Shown here one piece after another: positions 1 through 7,185 of a stretch of DNA of 10,205 nt. Position 1 is the first letter of the stretch; every line of letters starts with the position of its first letter. The stretch is from an uncultured Rhodobacterales bacterium (GTDB lineage: Bacteria > Pseudomonadota > Alphaproteobacteria > Rhodobacterales > Rhodobacteraceae). The stretch lies in contig CALCGO010000209.1 in assembly GCA_937901055.1 (NCBI GenBank), positions 1 to 10,205 on the forward strand, given 5' to 3'. Made by a program: the position numbers and the translations under genes. The notes under the pieces are model-generated. The model saw only the letters and a program-made list of their open reading frames with translations. It did no database searches and had not been told where the DNA came from.

Positions 1-737
1 ATGTGAGCAGAAACAGTGTGCGGCGTTGCGCAGGAGTCTTCAGCCATTGGTGTGATCGTGAAGCCTTCGTCGTCAAAACCAATTAGGACCACACCTGATT
101 GTGGATTGGTTGCGCACAGTGCCCCGCATTCACCAATTTTCGCGCCGTGCCAAGCTGCGCCTGCATTTAATCCGCGCATTAGGGGTAAGGCCGCGATTAT
201 CGCGGTGTCCGTTGTGCGTCCGGCGATTACGATGTCAGCACCAGTTTCCAATGCGGCGGATATTTGTTCCGCGCCAGCAAGCGCAACAATGTTGGTGCAA
301 TCTAACAGAGTTAGTTTCGAAATTTCCGGCGCGTTGGGCAAGGGTTGAAGGCGATTATTACTGTAAGCGTTTGCGATGTCGGCATTCGATTGCGAAGAAC
401 GGAGCACCGCGATCTTGACGGTCTGTCCAATCTCAGTTGCGATTTCGCGGGTTATGTCCAGTAACCAGTCCACCGCGCTATCGGTTCCGCAAGTGCCCGC
501 CGTCCCGATAACCAGCGGCACGCCCGCTTTTGCGCGCGCCTCCATCAAGCCTCGCCATTCTACCTTGGTTGAAGCACGCGAGTATTTCGAAACACCACGC
601 CCAAGATAAGCTGGGCCTGAATCAGTGGAACCGCCATCAATGGCAATGATATCGGGCTTACAAGCAAGACCACGATCCAGCGCAGCTTTGTCATAGTTCA
701 GACCAAGTGCGCCGGAGGGTATTAGAACGCGAACCAT
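1..737 (-). CDS. AtuA-family (DUF1446) acyclic terpene utilisation-like protein, 3' end beyond window
   Basis: The minus strand from ATG at 737 is open for 245 codons with no stop, so the gene continues past the left edge. The product starts MVRVLIPSGALGLNYD and carries DIIAIDGGSTDSGPAYLG near residues 29-46, VIGTAGTCGTDSAVDW near 75-90, and GADIVIAGRTTDTA near 165-178, followed by a WHGAKIGECGALCATNP stretch. This is the pattern of the DUF1446/AtuA family as I know it. AtuA in Pseudomonas belongs to the acyclic terpene (citronellol/geraniol) utilisation cluster, but its exact reaction is not well defined and the family is broad, so the substrate here is unknown. The predicted protein is cytoplasmic, with no signal peptide. 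The start codon follows the tctA stop with zero spacing (TAG then ATG), so it is translationally coupled to the transporter. That context suggests it acts on the imported compound or a derivative (inference). Confidence 0.82.
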   Translation of the reverse strand, partial: MVRVLIPSGALGLNYDKAALDRGLACKPDIIAIDGGSTDSGPAYLGRGVSKYSRASTKVEWRGLMEARAKAGVPLVIGTAGTCGTDSAVDWLLDITREIATEIGQTVKIAVLRSSQSNADIANAYSNNRLQPLPNAPEISKLTLLDCTNIVALAGAEQISAALETGADIVIAGRTTDTAIIAALPLMRGLNAGAAWHGAKIGECGALCATNPQSGVVLIGFDDEGFTITPMAEDSCATPHTVSAH

Positions 738-2243
738 CTAGTCGGTGATCCGTTGAGGCTTTTTCAGGAATTTGCGCAGGAACATTGGCGCAATAAACCC
801 GGCAATTGCAGCAATCCAAAGACCAATCGTGATAGGCGACGAAACCAAATACATTAAATCGCCGTCCGAAATCACCATAGCTTGGCGCAACCTGTCCTCC
901 ATATGGCCACCCAGAAGAATGCCCAATATAACCGGAACGGTTGGAATATCGAGTTTGCGAAGCACATAGCCCAGCGCACCAAAACCAATCATCAGCAACA
1001 GGTCGAAATAGCTACCAGACAACGAATAGATACCCACGAACGAAATCATTGTGACGCCTGGCAACAATATCCACGGCGGTACCATCAATATTTTCACAAA
1101 GATTTTCACCATTGGAACGTTCATTAACAACAGCACAACATTGGCGATAAACAGTGACGCGATCAGGCCCCAGACCAGCTCTGGTCGCTCAGCGAAAAGC
1201 GTCGGGCCAGGGGTGATATTCAAGGTCATCAGCAATGCAAGTAGAACGGCTGTCGTTCCTGATCCTGGTACACCAAGCGTCAGCATCGGGATCAGCGCGC
1301 CACCAGCAGCTGCGTTATTCCCTGCTTCGGGCGCGACGACACCTTTGGGGACGCCTGTACCAAATCCGCCCTTTTCACCTGCGATGGATTTTTCAGTCAT
1401 GTAGGACATGAAACTTCCAAGCGATGCCCCTGCTCCGGGCAAAATACCGGCGATAAATCCGACTATCGATGCACGAAACATAGTCCAGCGCGTTTCGTAG
1501 ATGGTTTTCCATGGTATTTTCACCTTTTCCAGCTTCACGCCAATCGAAGAGCTTTTACCGTGGCTTTCGATGAAAAAGAACACTTCGGCGACCGCAAACA
1601 GGCCAACAATTGCCACAAGGAAATCAACGCCATCATATAGATGCAGATTTCCACCTGTCAGGCGTGGTAGCCCGCTGGAATTATCAACACCGATCATCGC
1701 GATACCAATACCAATACAGGCGGCGATTGCCGATTTTGCCTGATTGTTACTTGCCATGCCGCCAAGGGTCATAAAGGCCAGCATGTATAGGGCGAAATAC
1801 TCGGCGGGGCCAAACACAAAGGCAACACGCGCCAGCATTGGTGCCAGAAACATTAGACCAATTGTGGCAAACATCGCGCCGTAAAAAGAAGCAAAGCCAG
1901 ATAGCACCAAGGCTTCACCGGCCCTGCCGGCTTTGGCCATTGGGTAACCGTCCAGCGTTGTCATCAGCGCCGGTTCGTCACCGGGAATATTCAGCAATAT
2001 CGAACTGATCCGCCCGCCATACATTGCGCCGTAATAAACGGAGGTCATCAGCACTAGCGATGAAGTCGCATCAAGACCCATCGAAAAGGTAATAGGGATA
2101 AGGATCGCCACACCATTTGAAGGGCCAAGCCCCGGCAGTGCGCCAATGATCGTACCAATGAAACAGCCGATAACGGCCAGCATCAGTGTGTAGGGCGACA
2201 GCGCGACGTCGAACCCCATTGCCAGATTTGAAAACACTTCCAT
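738..2243 (-). CDS. tctA: Tripartite tricarboxylate transporter large membrane subunit TctA
   Basis: This 501-residue protein is strongly hydrophobic, with about ten to twelve membrane segments, and has the usual length for TctA. Family motifs are clear: GALPGLGPSNG at residues 34-44, YYGAMYGGRISSILLNIPGD at about 70-89 followed by a DGYPMAKAGRAG loop, a second GILPGAGASLGS copy near 260-275, and PEAGNNAAAGG with TLGVPGSGTTAVLL just after. The paired Gly/Pro-rich motifs reflect the internal duplication of the family. TctA is the large inner-membrane subunit that moves the organic acid with an ion gradient, receiving it from TctC and working with TctB. The ATG at 2243 lies 3 nt after the tctB stop. 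Substrates of TTT systems vary (citrate, other carboxylates, aromatic acids), so the name gives the family rather than the substrate. Confidence 0.95.
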   Translation of the reverse strand: MEVFSNLAMGFDVALSPYTLMLAVIGCFIGTIIGALPGLGPSNGVAILIPITFSMGLDATSSLVLMTSVYYGAMYGGRISSILLNIPGDEPALMTTLDGYPMAKAGRAGEALVLSGFASFYGAMFATIGLMFLAPMLARVAFVFGPAEYFALYMLAFMTLGGMASNNQAKSAIAACIGIGIAMIGVDNSSGLPRLTGGNLHLYDGVDFLVAIVGLFAVAEVFFFIESHGKSSSIGVKLEKVKIPWKTIYETRWTMFRASIVGFIAGILPGAGASLGSFMSYMTEKSIAGEKGGFGTGVPKGVVAPEAGNNAAAGGALIPMLTLGVPGSGTTAVLLALLMTLNITPGPTLFAERPELVWGLIASLFIANVVLLLMNVPMVKIFVKILMVPPWILLPGVTMISFVGIYSLSGSYFDLLLMIGFGALGYVLRKLDIPTVPVILGILLGGHMEDRLRQAMVISDGDLMYLVSSPITIGLWIAAIAGFIAPMFLRKFLKKPQRITD

Positions 2244-2246
2244 AAT

Positions 2247-2687
2247 TTAGCCCATCCAACTCTTAGGAAATGGAACAAGGCCCAGATCCAACGCGTATTT
2301 GAAAATAATGAACAGCCCGATTGACAGGCCAAGGCCCGACAGGATTGCGGTTTTGATTTTGGGTGAAATCTGAAAACTCAGCACCCCCGCGGCAACAGCA
2401 GTCGGCATCATAAACCCAATTGGTTTCAACGCATATGCATAAGCAACCAGCACGAATACGGCGAAACACAGCGCCGCAAATGTGCGCAAGACAGGCCATT
2501 CAGGTTCGGGGTCAGGCTTTAACACCATAAACATCGCACTAATCGCGCAGACAGTTCCGATGAGAATAGGGAATGTTTTAGGCCCCACAGGGTCTGACAA
2601 AAAGCTGGTCTGGATCTGTGTGGCGCTCGCGATATACGCGAGCGCCACGGTCGCCATGACCAGACCAAAGATCCGGTCGCTAGCCAT
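2247..2687 (-). CDS. tctB: Tripartite tricarboxylate transporter small membrane subunit TctB
   Basis: This is a 146-residue membrane protein with four predicted transmembrane segments: about residues 5-22, 38-56, 68-102 (a split pair) and 112-135. It is the usual size and topology of the TctB/DUF1468 family. The DPVGPKTFPILIG segment after the first helix is typical of the family; it places a conserved Gly-Pro-x-x-Phe-Pro motif at the membrane edge. TctB is the poorly conserved small partner of TctA. The assignment rests on topology, this motif and its position between tctC and tctA. The start codon overlaps the tctC stop by one base (TAATG), which indicates translational coupling. Confidence 0.9.
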   Translation of the reverse strand: MASDRIFGLVMATVALAYIASATQIQTSFLSDPVGPKTFPILIGTVCAISAMFMVLKPDPEPEWPVLRTFAALCFAVFVLVAYAYALKPIGFMMPTAVAAGVLSFQISPKIKTAILSGLGLSIGLFIIFKYALDLGLVPFPKSWMG

Positions 2688-3661
2688 TACTGGATTACTC
2701 CAATGTCTTTGCTCATCTGGCGGATTTCAACGACTAGGTTATCAATGTAACCTTGGAAGTCATCACCAACCAGAGTGAACGGCGCTAAGCCCCGCGCCGT
2801 CATTGCTTCTGCCCATTCATCCGAATCAGCAACCGCTTGCAAACGACCAGCCCATAATTGGAATGTATCATCTGAAACGCCACGCGGGATGTATAGGCCG
2901 CGCCAGTTACCAGCAACAACGTCGTACCCTTGCTCGATCGCAGTTGGGATGCCTTCAAACTGAGCACCAGCTACGCGTTCGCTTGTTAGAACGGCAAGTA
3001 CACGGATGTCACCTGACGCTAAGAAACCAACAACTTCAGACATGTCGCCTGTCATCGCTTGGGTAAATCCACCGATGGTTTGCGTAATCGCATCACCACC
3101 ACCATCAAGACCGATGTATTTTACGGTTGTGATGTCAGTTAGACCCGCTTCCTTAAGCAGCATTAATGGTTTCATGTGATCAAAACCACCAACCGCGGAA
3201 CCACCAGCAAATGTGACGGAGCTTGGGTCCGCTATAACAGCTTCCAATAGGTCACTAAGCGTCATGAACGGGCTGTCAGCAGCCACAACAATTACGCCCG
3301 GGTCAATGCCGATTGCGCCAACAAACCGCACTTGGTCGGCTGTCATGCCGGCATAGGCGTTTTGTGCAAGGCGCGTGGTCGTTGCCGAAGACGCAGCGAC
3401 AATCAAGTCTGCGTCGTCATTGCGCTCAGACACAACATGGTTGAATGCGAGGCCACCACCGCCGCCGGCCATGTTGGTAATTTGAATAGGCTTATCGACT
3501 GCGCCAATATCAAACATGATTTTGCTGATTGAACGACAAGCGAAATCCCAACCTCCGCCGGGGTTTGCAGGGGCGATACATTCAGCTGCGGTTGCAACGC
3601 CTGTTCCGCCAAGACCTAGAACCATGCTGGTCATTAGGACTTTAAAAATCCGAGTTTTCAT
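2687..3661 (-). CDS. tctC: Tripartite tricarboxylate transporter substrate-binding protein TctC
   Basis: Periplasmic solute receptor of the Bug/TctC family, 324 residues from the chosen ATG at 3661. The open frame extends upstream to 3721, but I chose 3661 because AGGAGG lies 6 nt before it and a clean signal peptide starts there: MKTRIFK, a hydrophobic core, then cleavage near GVATAA/E. The mature protein begins with CIAPANPGGGWDF, the diagnostic N-terminal ligand-loop motif of the family, and has the GGGGGLAFNHV segment and a VTFAGGSAVGGFDH region where Bug proteins contact ligand carboxylates. It should capture a carboxylate in the periplasm and deliver it to TctA/TctB. It is the first gene of the operon, divergent from the two-component genes. 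The substrate cannot be told from sequence alone. Confidence 0.94.
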   Translation of the reverse strand: MKTRIFKVLMTSMVLGLGGTGVATAAECIAPANPGGGWDFACRSISKIMFDIGAVDKPIQITNMAGGGGGLAFNHVVSERNDDADLIVAASSATTTRLAQNAYAGMTADQVRFVGAIGIDPGVIVVAADSPFMTLSDLLEAVIADPSSVTFAGGSAVGGFDHMKPLMLLKEAGLTDITTVKYIGLDGGGDAITQTIGGFTQAMTGDMSEVVGFLASGDIRVLAVLTSERVAGAQFEGIPTAIEQGYDVVAGNWRGLYIPRGVSDDTFQLWAGRLQAVADSDEWAEAMTARGLAPFTLVGDDFQGYIDNLVVEIRQMSKDIGVIQ

Positions 3662-3667
3662 TTCATT

Positions 3668-3673
3668 CCTCCT
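3668..3673 (-). promoter_or_regulatory. Ribosome-binding site of tctC
   Basis: The minus strand reads AGGAGG with a 6-nt spacer to the ATG at 3661. This near-perfect Shine-Dalgarno decides the tctC start against the longer open frame beginning at 3721. A second out-of-frame ATG at 3666 meets a stop after two codons. Confidence 0.85.
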
Positions 3674-3696
3674 AGTTGGTTTTTTTATTCTCTTAT

Positions 3697-3726
3697 TTGA
3701 CATACGAGCACTGGCTCGCACATTGT
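3697..3726 (+). promoter_or_regulatory. Candidate housekeeping promoter of the tctDE operon
   Basis: A perfect TTGACA lies at 3697-3702 on the plus strand. At 18-nt spacing the possible -10 is CATTGT (3721-3726), a poor match to TATAAT, so the assignment is weak. Transcription would then start near 3733, upstream of the response-regulator gene. Confidence 0.35.
3705..3718. repeat. Short inverted repeat in the tctC leader/promoter region
   Basis: CGAGC-ACTG-GCTCG is a perfect 5-bp inverted repeat with a 4-nt centre. It lies 44-57 nt upstream of the tctC start and overlaps the spacer of the candidate plus-strand promoter. It could be an operator half-site pair or a small leader hairpin. The short stem makes chance occurrence possible. 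Confidence 0.3.
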
Positions 3727-3752
3727 GTCAGTTAAGGCCGCTAACCTGACAC
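3725..3752. repeat. Inverted repeat GTGTCAG-N14-CTGACAC in the divergent intergenic region
   Basis: Perfect 7-bp arms lie at 3725-3731 and 3746-3752. The symmetry continues inward as TTA/TAA with one unpaired base. A further TGTCA at 3758-3762 pairs with the TGACA at 3747-3751. The element sits between the divergent tctC and tctD starts and may be an operator or cruciform. Confidence 0.4.
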
Positions 3753-3764
3753 GAACCTGTCATG
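3743..3764. promoter_or_regulatory. Candidate TctD operator: 11-bp tandem direct repeat
   Basis: AACCTGACACG (3743-3753) is followed directly by AACCTGTCATG (3754-3764), matching at 9 of 11 positions. Head-to-tail half-sites with a 10-11 bp period are the usual binding pattern of OmpR/PhoB-type regulators, the class of the adjacent tctD product. Read toward tctC, the repeats lie about 80-100 nt upstream of its start codon, where an activator would bind. The second copy overlaps the ATG at 3762. Binding is inferred, not shown. Confidence 0.4.
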
Positions 3765-4454
3765 TTCAACAAAAGGACAAATCGCTTGCGATTCCTGTTA
3801 GTCGAAGACAACATTCAGCTTGCTAAAGCCGTCGTGGATCGGCTGGCGCTTGACGGGCATGTTATTGACTACGCCGCCGATTTAGCCACCGCTCGAAGTT
3901 TCATCGATGTGACGTCTTACGATTTGATTTTATTGGATATTATGCTTCCTGACGGAGATGGTCGGGATTTTCTTGCGACGCACAGGCGCAATGCAAACCG
4001 GACTCCGGTGATAGTATTAACGGCCCGTTCACAAGTATCGGATAGGGTAGGATTGCTGGATTTAGGGGCGGATGACTATATTACAAAACCGTTTGATTTT
4101 TCCGAGTTGGAGGCTCGATGTCGCGCCGTTTTACGTCGCCAAGGTGGTGTAGCGAATAACCTCCGGCACTTTGCCGGGGTAGGTTTTGATTCGCTGGCGG
4201 GCACAATCACCATCCAGGAAAACACCGAAGCCTTGCGGAATCGCGAACATCGTTTGCTGGAGATTTTCTTCTCCACGCCCGGTCAGATTTTTTCTAAAAC
4301 ACACCTGATGGATCGCCTATTTTCCTTTACAGAAGACGTCTCGGAAAATGCCATTGAGGTTTATATCGGTCGCCTTCGTAAAAGGTTAGAAGGATCAACC
4401 GCGAAAATCGAAACTGTCAGAGGGTTGGGCTATCGACTGATTGACGGTTCATGA
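3762..4454 (+). CDS. tctD: TctD-type response regulator, OmpR/PhoB family
   Basis: Two-domain response regulator, 230 residues from the ATG at 3762. The receiver domain spans about residues 10-122: acidic pair E15-D16, phospho-acceptor D59 in LILLDIMLPDGDG, T87 in VIVLTARS, and K109 in DDYITKPFDF. A C-terminal winged-helix DNA-binding domain follows at about 138-228, with ENAIEVYIGRLRKRLE and TVRGLGYRL. On phosphorylation by the downstream kinase it should control the divergent transporter operon. The start is uncertain. The ATG has no visible ribosome-binding site, whereas an in-frame TTG at 3786 has AAAGGA 8 nt upstream and would give a protein beginning (M)RFLLVEDN, the usual family start. 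I kept the ATG as the outer boundary. The stop overlaps the next start (ATGA). Confidence 0.93.
   Translation: MFNKRTNRLRFLLVEDNIQLAKAVVDRLALDGHVIDYAADLATARSFIDVTSYDLILLDIMLPDGDGRDFLATHRRNANRTPVIVLTARSQVSDRVGLLDLGADDYITKPFDFSELEARCRAVLRRQGGVANNLRHFAGVGFDSLAGTITIQENTEALRNREHRLLEIFFSTPGQIFSKTHLMDRLFSFTEDVSENAIEVYIGRLRKRLEGSTAKIETVRGLGYRLIDGS
3772..3777 (+). promoter_or_regulatory. Ribosome-binding site favouring a TTG start of tctD at 3786
   Basis: AAAGGA with an 8-nt spacer precedes an in-frame TTG at 3786-3788. The ATG at 3762 lies upstream of this site and has no purine-rich stretch before it, so the real tctD start may be the TTG. Confidence 0.4.
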
Positions 4455-5833
4455 GGGCGTTCTTCACAAACAGTTCGATTCGGCGTCGACTGGTGTTCCA
4501 GTTGTCAGTCATAGCGGCAATCTTGTCGTTAACTTTTTACCTGATCGTTCGCGTCGTTGCAGAACAAGCCGCCACCGATACGCAGGACAATATTTTGGCC
4601 GCTTCTGCGACCTCTATCGCCGATGCGCTTTATTCTGAACGTGGGACGGTCAATCTGGAGTTGCCATACTCGGCACTTTCGATGCTCGGCTCTATAAGTC
4701 AGGACCGGGTTTTTTACCGCATTATCGTCGATGGTGAGACACTTACCGGTTATGCGGATCTGCCAGAAACTACGTCGCGTCCAACTTCATCAAATTCCGT
4801 ATTTTCAACTCTCGACTATCGTGGCGAAGAAGTTCGATCGGTCGCTGTTGCCAGATTGGTCAGCTCCGGTGGTCAGACAGTTAACGCGACAATTATTGTT
4901 GCACAGACTCGGCTAGGACTAGCGGCCATATCATCAAGTATTTCCACTACTGCTGCATTTGTAGGTATCGGTTTCTTCATATTTGCAACCACTCTTAGTT
5001 TACTGGCGGCGCAGTCCGCACTTTCACCGCTCAGTCGGATGACACAATCAATAAAGCGGCGCGGGCCACATGATTTAAGTTCGGTTAAAGCAAAACTTCC
5101 TAGCGAGCTTGTGCCATTGGTGGCTGCTCTTAACAACTTCATGTCACGATTGCGCGCATCTTTGGCCCAATCTGAAGATTTTATCGCCGAGGCTGCACAC
5201 CGCGTCCGCACGCCATTAACTATAGTACGCACGCAGGCTGAACTTGCGCTTCGACGACTGGAAAAGCCCGAAGATAAAAAAGCGCTACGCGAAATGATCC
5301 GCGCGGTTGATGAAAGTTCCCGCTCGGCAGGCCAATTACTTGACCACGCGATGGTAACCTTTCGTACAGATCATTTGCTTACTTCAAAACTCGATATAGG
5401 TGATATTACCCGCGACACTTGTGAACACCTTTCACCCACTGCTGGCCTGAAAGACATCCATTTGATCGTCGACATCCCAGACGAACCCTTGCCGTTTGTC
5501 GGAGATCCGATCCTTTTGCAAAATGCTCTGCGCAATATCTTGGACAATGCAATTAAATATTCACCGGCAGACAGCGATATTCATATAAACGTGAAAACTG
5601 AAGACAGTTACAAAATTTCGTTCACCGATCACGGTAGAGGATTCGTGGACACCAATTTAGAAAGCCTAACCAAGCGATTTTCGCGCGGAGCAAACGTATC
5701 AGATATCGTTGGATCTGGCCTTGGCCTTACGATTGCTGATGTGGTCGCACGTGCTCATAAGGGCCGAATTCAGGTGCGTTCGAATATGGAAGGACCAGGC
5801 GCATGCGTTTCACTTATCTTGCCACTAGTTTAG
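4451..5833 (+). CDS. tctE: TctE-type sensor histidine kinase
   Basis: Membrane-bound sensor kinase of 460 residues. A first membrane helix lies at about residues 14-36 after a basic RRR stretch, then a periplasmic loop of about 125 residues containing a TctE-type sensor region, and a second helix at about 163-188. The phospho-acceptor is H250 in the H-box AAHRVRTPL. The ATPase domain has an N-box with N362/N366 (ALRNILDNAIKYSP), a G1 box DHGRG at 393-397, and a G2 box GSGLGL at 421-426, so all catalytic elements look intact. It should sense a periplasmic signal, possibly through a binding protein, and phosphorylate the upstream regulator. The start overlaps the regulator stop by 4 nt (ATGA), and its own end overlaps the next gene by 31 nt. 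Confidence 0.94.
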   Translation: MRAFFTNSSIRRRLVFQLSVIAAILSLTFYLIVRVVAEQAATDTQDNILAASATSIADALYSERGTVNLELPYSALSMLGSISQDRVFYRIIVDGETLTGYADLPETTSRPTSSNSVFSTLDYRGEEVRSVAVARLVSSGGQTVNATIIVAQTRLGLAAISSSISTTAAFVGIGFFIFATTLSLLAAQSALSPLSRMTQSIKRRGPHDLSSVKAKLPSELVPLVAALNNFMSRLRASLAQSEDFIAEAAHRVRTPLTIVRTQAELALRRLEKPEDKKALREMIRAVDESSRSAGQLLDHAMVTFRTDHLLTSKLDIGDITRDTCEHLSPTAGLKDIHLIVDIPDEPLPFVGDPILLQNALRNILDNAIKYSPADSDIHINVKTEDSYKISFTDHGRGFVDTNLESLTKRFSRGANVSDIVGSGLGLTIADVVARAHKGRIQVRSNMEGPGACVSLILPLV

Positions 5834-6840
5834 TGTTTTTTTTCTTAGGGCCGCATGTGACTTCGGCTTTCGAGATTGAAGGCAATCATATTTATCCTGC
5901 TCCGAACGGTAATCTGACCATAAAGATAATCTCTACCGCAGACATCAACGTATTTGAGCCTATCATATTAGCATTCCAACGCGCCCATCCGACGATAAAC
6001 GTCGACTATGTAATTGCCAGCAGTACAGAACTGATGAAGGCGCTCTATGAAGAAGGGGGTGAATTTGATCTTGCCATTTCTTCGGCGATGGACCTGCAAA
6101 CGAAACTTGCCAATGACGGTTTTGCACAGACCTATTCTTCCAACGCTACGGACACACTGCCGGATTGGGCCAAATGGCGAAATCAAGTTTTTGCGTTCAC
6201 CCAAGAGCCAGCAGTGGTGGTGATTTCCAAAGCGGCCTTCGAAGGAATTGATCCTCCGAAAACCCGTGAAGATTTAATTTCACTACTACGTGACAATCCA
6301 GACAAATTTGAAAAGCGCATTGGCACATACGATGTGCGCGTTTCTGGGGCCGGGTACCTTTTTGCTACACAAGATTCTCGGAACTCAGACTCATATTGGC
6401 GCCTGACCGAAGTTATGGGTCGTCTGAACTCGCGATTGTATCGAGGCTCCGGCGATATGATCCACGATGTCGCTTCTGGCCAACTGACGCTGGCCTATAA
6501 CGTCGTCGGCAGTTACGCAATGTCCCGTCTATCTGACTATCCGGGTATTCAGATCATATTGTTCGACGATTATGTAAACGTGATGCTTCGCACGGCGCTC
6601 ATTCCAAAAAATGCAAGTAATCCGACGCAAAGCGGTATGATGATTGATTTTTTGGCTACATTAAACCGTAGGCCAGAACTGGTGAAACTTACCAGCTTGC
6701 CACCGATTGATTCTGCCCAATTGCAGGAAAACAGCGCTGCTCGCCCAATTCGACTTGGCCCCGGACTGTTGGTGTTTTTAGATAGGTTGAAGAAGGAAAG
6801 CTTTTTAACGAACTGGGTCAACTCGATTGAACAGGAATAA
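5803..6840 (+). CDS. Orphan periplasmic solute-binding protein (ABC-type, COG1840-like) encoded with the two-component system
   Basis: This 345-residue protein has an N-terminal signal peptide: MRF, a hydrophobic core, and cleavage near HVTSA/FE at residues 22-23. The mature part resembles class II periplasmic binding proteins of the iron/phosphoglycerate type: LTIKIISTADINVFEPIILAF opens the first lobe, a FDLAISSAMDLQTKLANDGF ligand-site segment follows, and PAVVVISKAAFEGIDPPKT begins the crossover region. The start is supported by GGAAGGA about 9 nt upstream and by the signal peptide. It overlaps the kinase gene by 31 nt, and no ABC permease or ATPase gene is near. I infer a sensory role, presenting ligand to the kinase loop, as proposed for PgtC with PgtB in phosphoglycerate sensing. 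The ligand is unknown; a stand-alone transport role cannot be excluded. Confidence 0.85.
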   Translation: MRFTYLATSLVFFFLGPHVTSAFEIEGNHIYPAPNGNLTIKIISTADINVFEPIILAFQRAHPTINVDYVIASSTELMKALYEEGGEFDLAISSAMDLQTKLANDGFAQTYSSNATDTLPDWAKWRNQVFAFTQEPAVVVISKAAFEGIDPPKTREDLISLLRDNPDKFEKRIGTYDVRVSGAGYLFATQDSRNSDSYWRLTEVMGRLNSRLYRGSGDMIHDVASGQLTLAYNVVGSYAMSRLSDYPGIQIILFDDYVNVMLRTALIPKNASNPTQSGMMIDFLATLNRRPELVKLTSLPPIDSAQLQENSAARPIRLGPGLLVFLDRLKKESFLTNWVNSIEQE

Positions 6841-6852
6841 AGACAGCAAATA

Positions 6853-6900
6853 GCTAAACGCCGCAAAACTGTGAGGGGTAGCACCAGCTTGCGGTCTAGC
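6853..6900 (+). terminator. Long imperfect hairpin after the tctDE operon, possible terminator or structured RNA
   Basis: Twelve bases past the last stop codon an imperfect stem forms: GCTA (6853-6856) with TAGC (6897-6900), CCGCAA (6861-6866) with TTGCGG (6889-6894), and CTG (6869-6871) with CAG (6885-6887), around a 13-nt loop. No strong U-run follows directly, so an intrinsic terminator is only a possibility. The position suits a 3'-end stabilising or terminating structure. Confidence 0.4.
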
Positions 6901-7185
6901 CTCTGACATGAACTTTTGGTGCTTACCTCCAAGCGAATGTCAAATGCTGAGTTAACGTAAATGATGGCAGAAGATCCACTCCGACGAGTAAGACAGTATC
7001 CTAGCGAAACAAACAACGATATCGGGAGCAATAACGACTACTAGGATAACTCATCGATGAAACCGCCATTGCGGATCTCCTTCGTCACAGTATTCTTGCT
7101 TTATAAAGTGGGGCGTAACGGTCATTGGCCCAAAGCATTGCAAATCAGGCAACTTCAAATTTTGGTGGAATTGCGTACACGTTAC
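6901..7185. other. Intergenic stretch without recognisable gene
   Basis: No open frame here combines a plausible start signal, length and recognisable protein. Short plus-strand frames such as ATG 6961 (27 codons) lack ribosome-binding sites. Together with the following 0.5 kb it gives the impression of a degraded or rearranged spacer between two unrelated operons. Confidence 0.5.

Noticed and set aside
16..609. Three overlapping plus-strand open frames of 77-110 codons
   Set aside because: They lie opposite the AtuA-like gene, whose minus-strand translation shows clear family motifs and is open throughout. The plus frames are shadows of it.
6570..7031. 153-codon minus-strand open frame
   Set aside because: It lies largely opposite the 3' part of the solute-binding protein gene, has no recognisable protein and no ribosome-binding site. 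Treated as a shadow.
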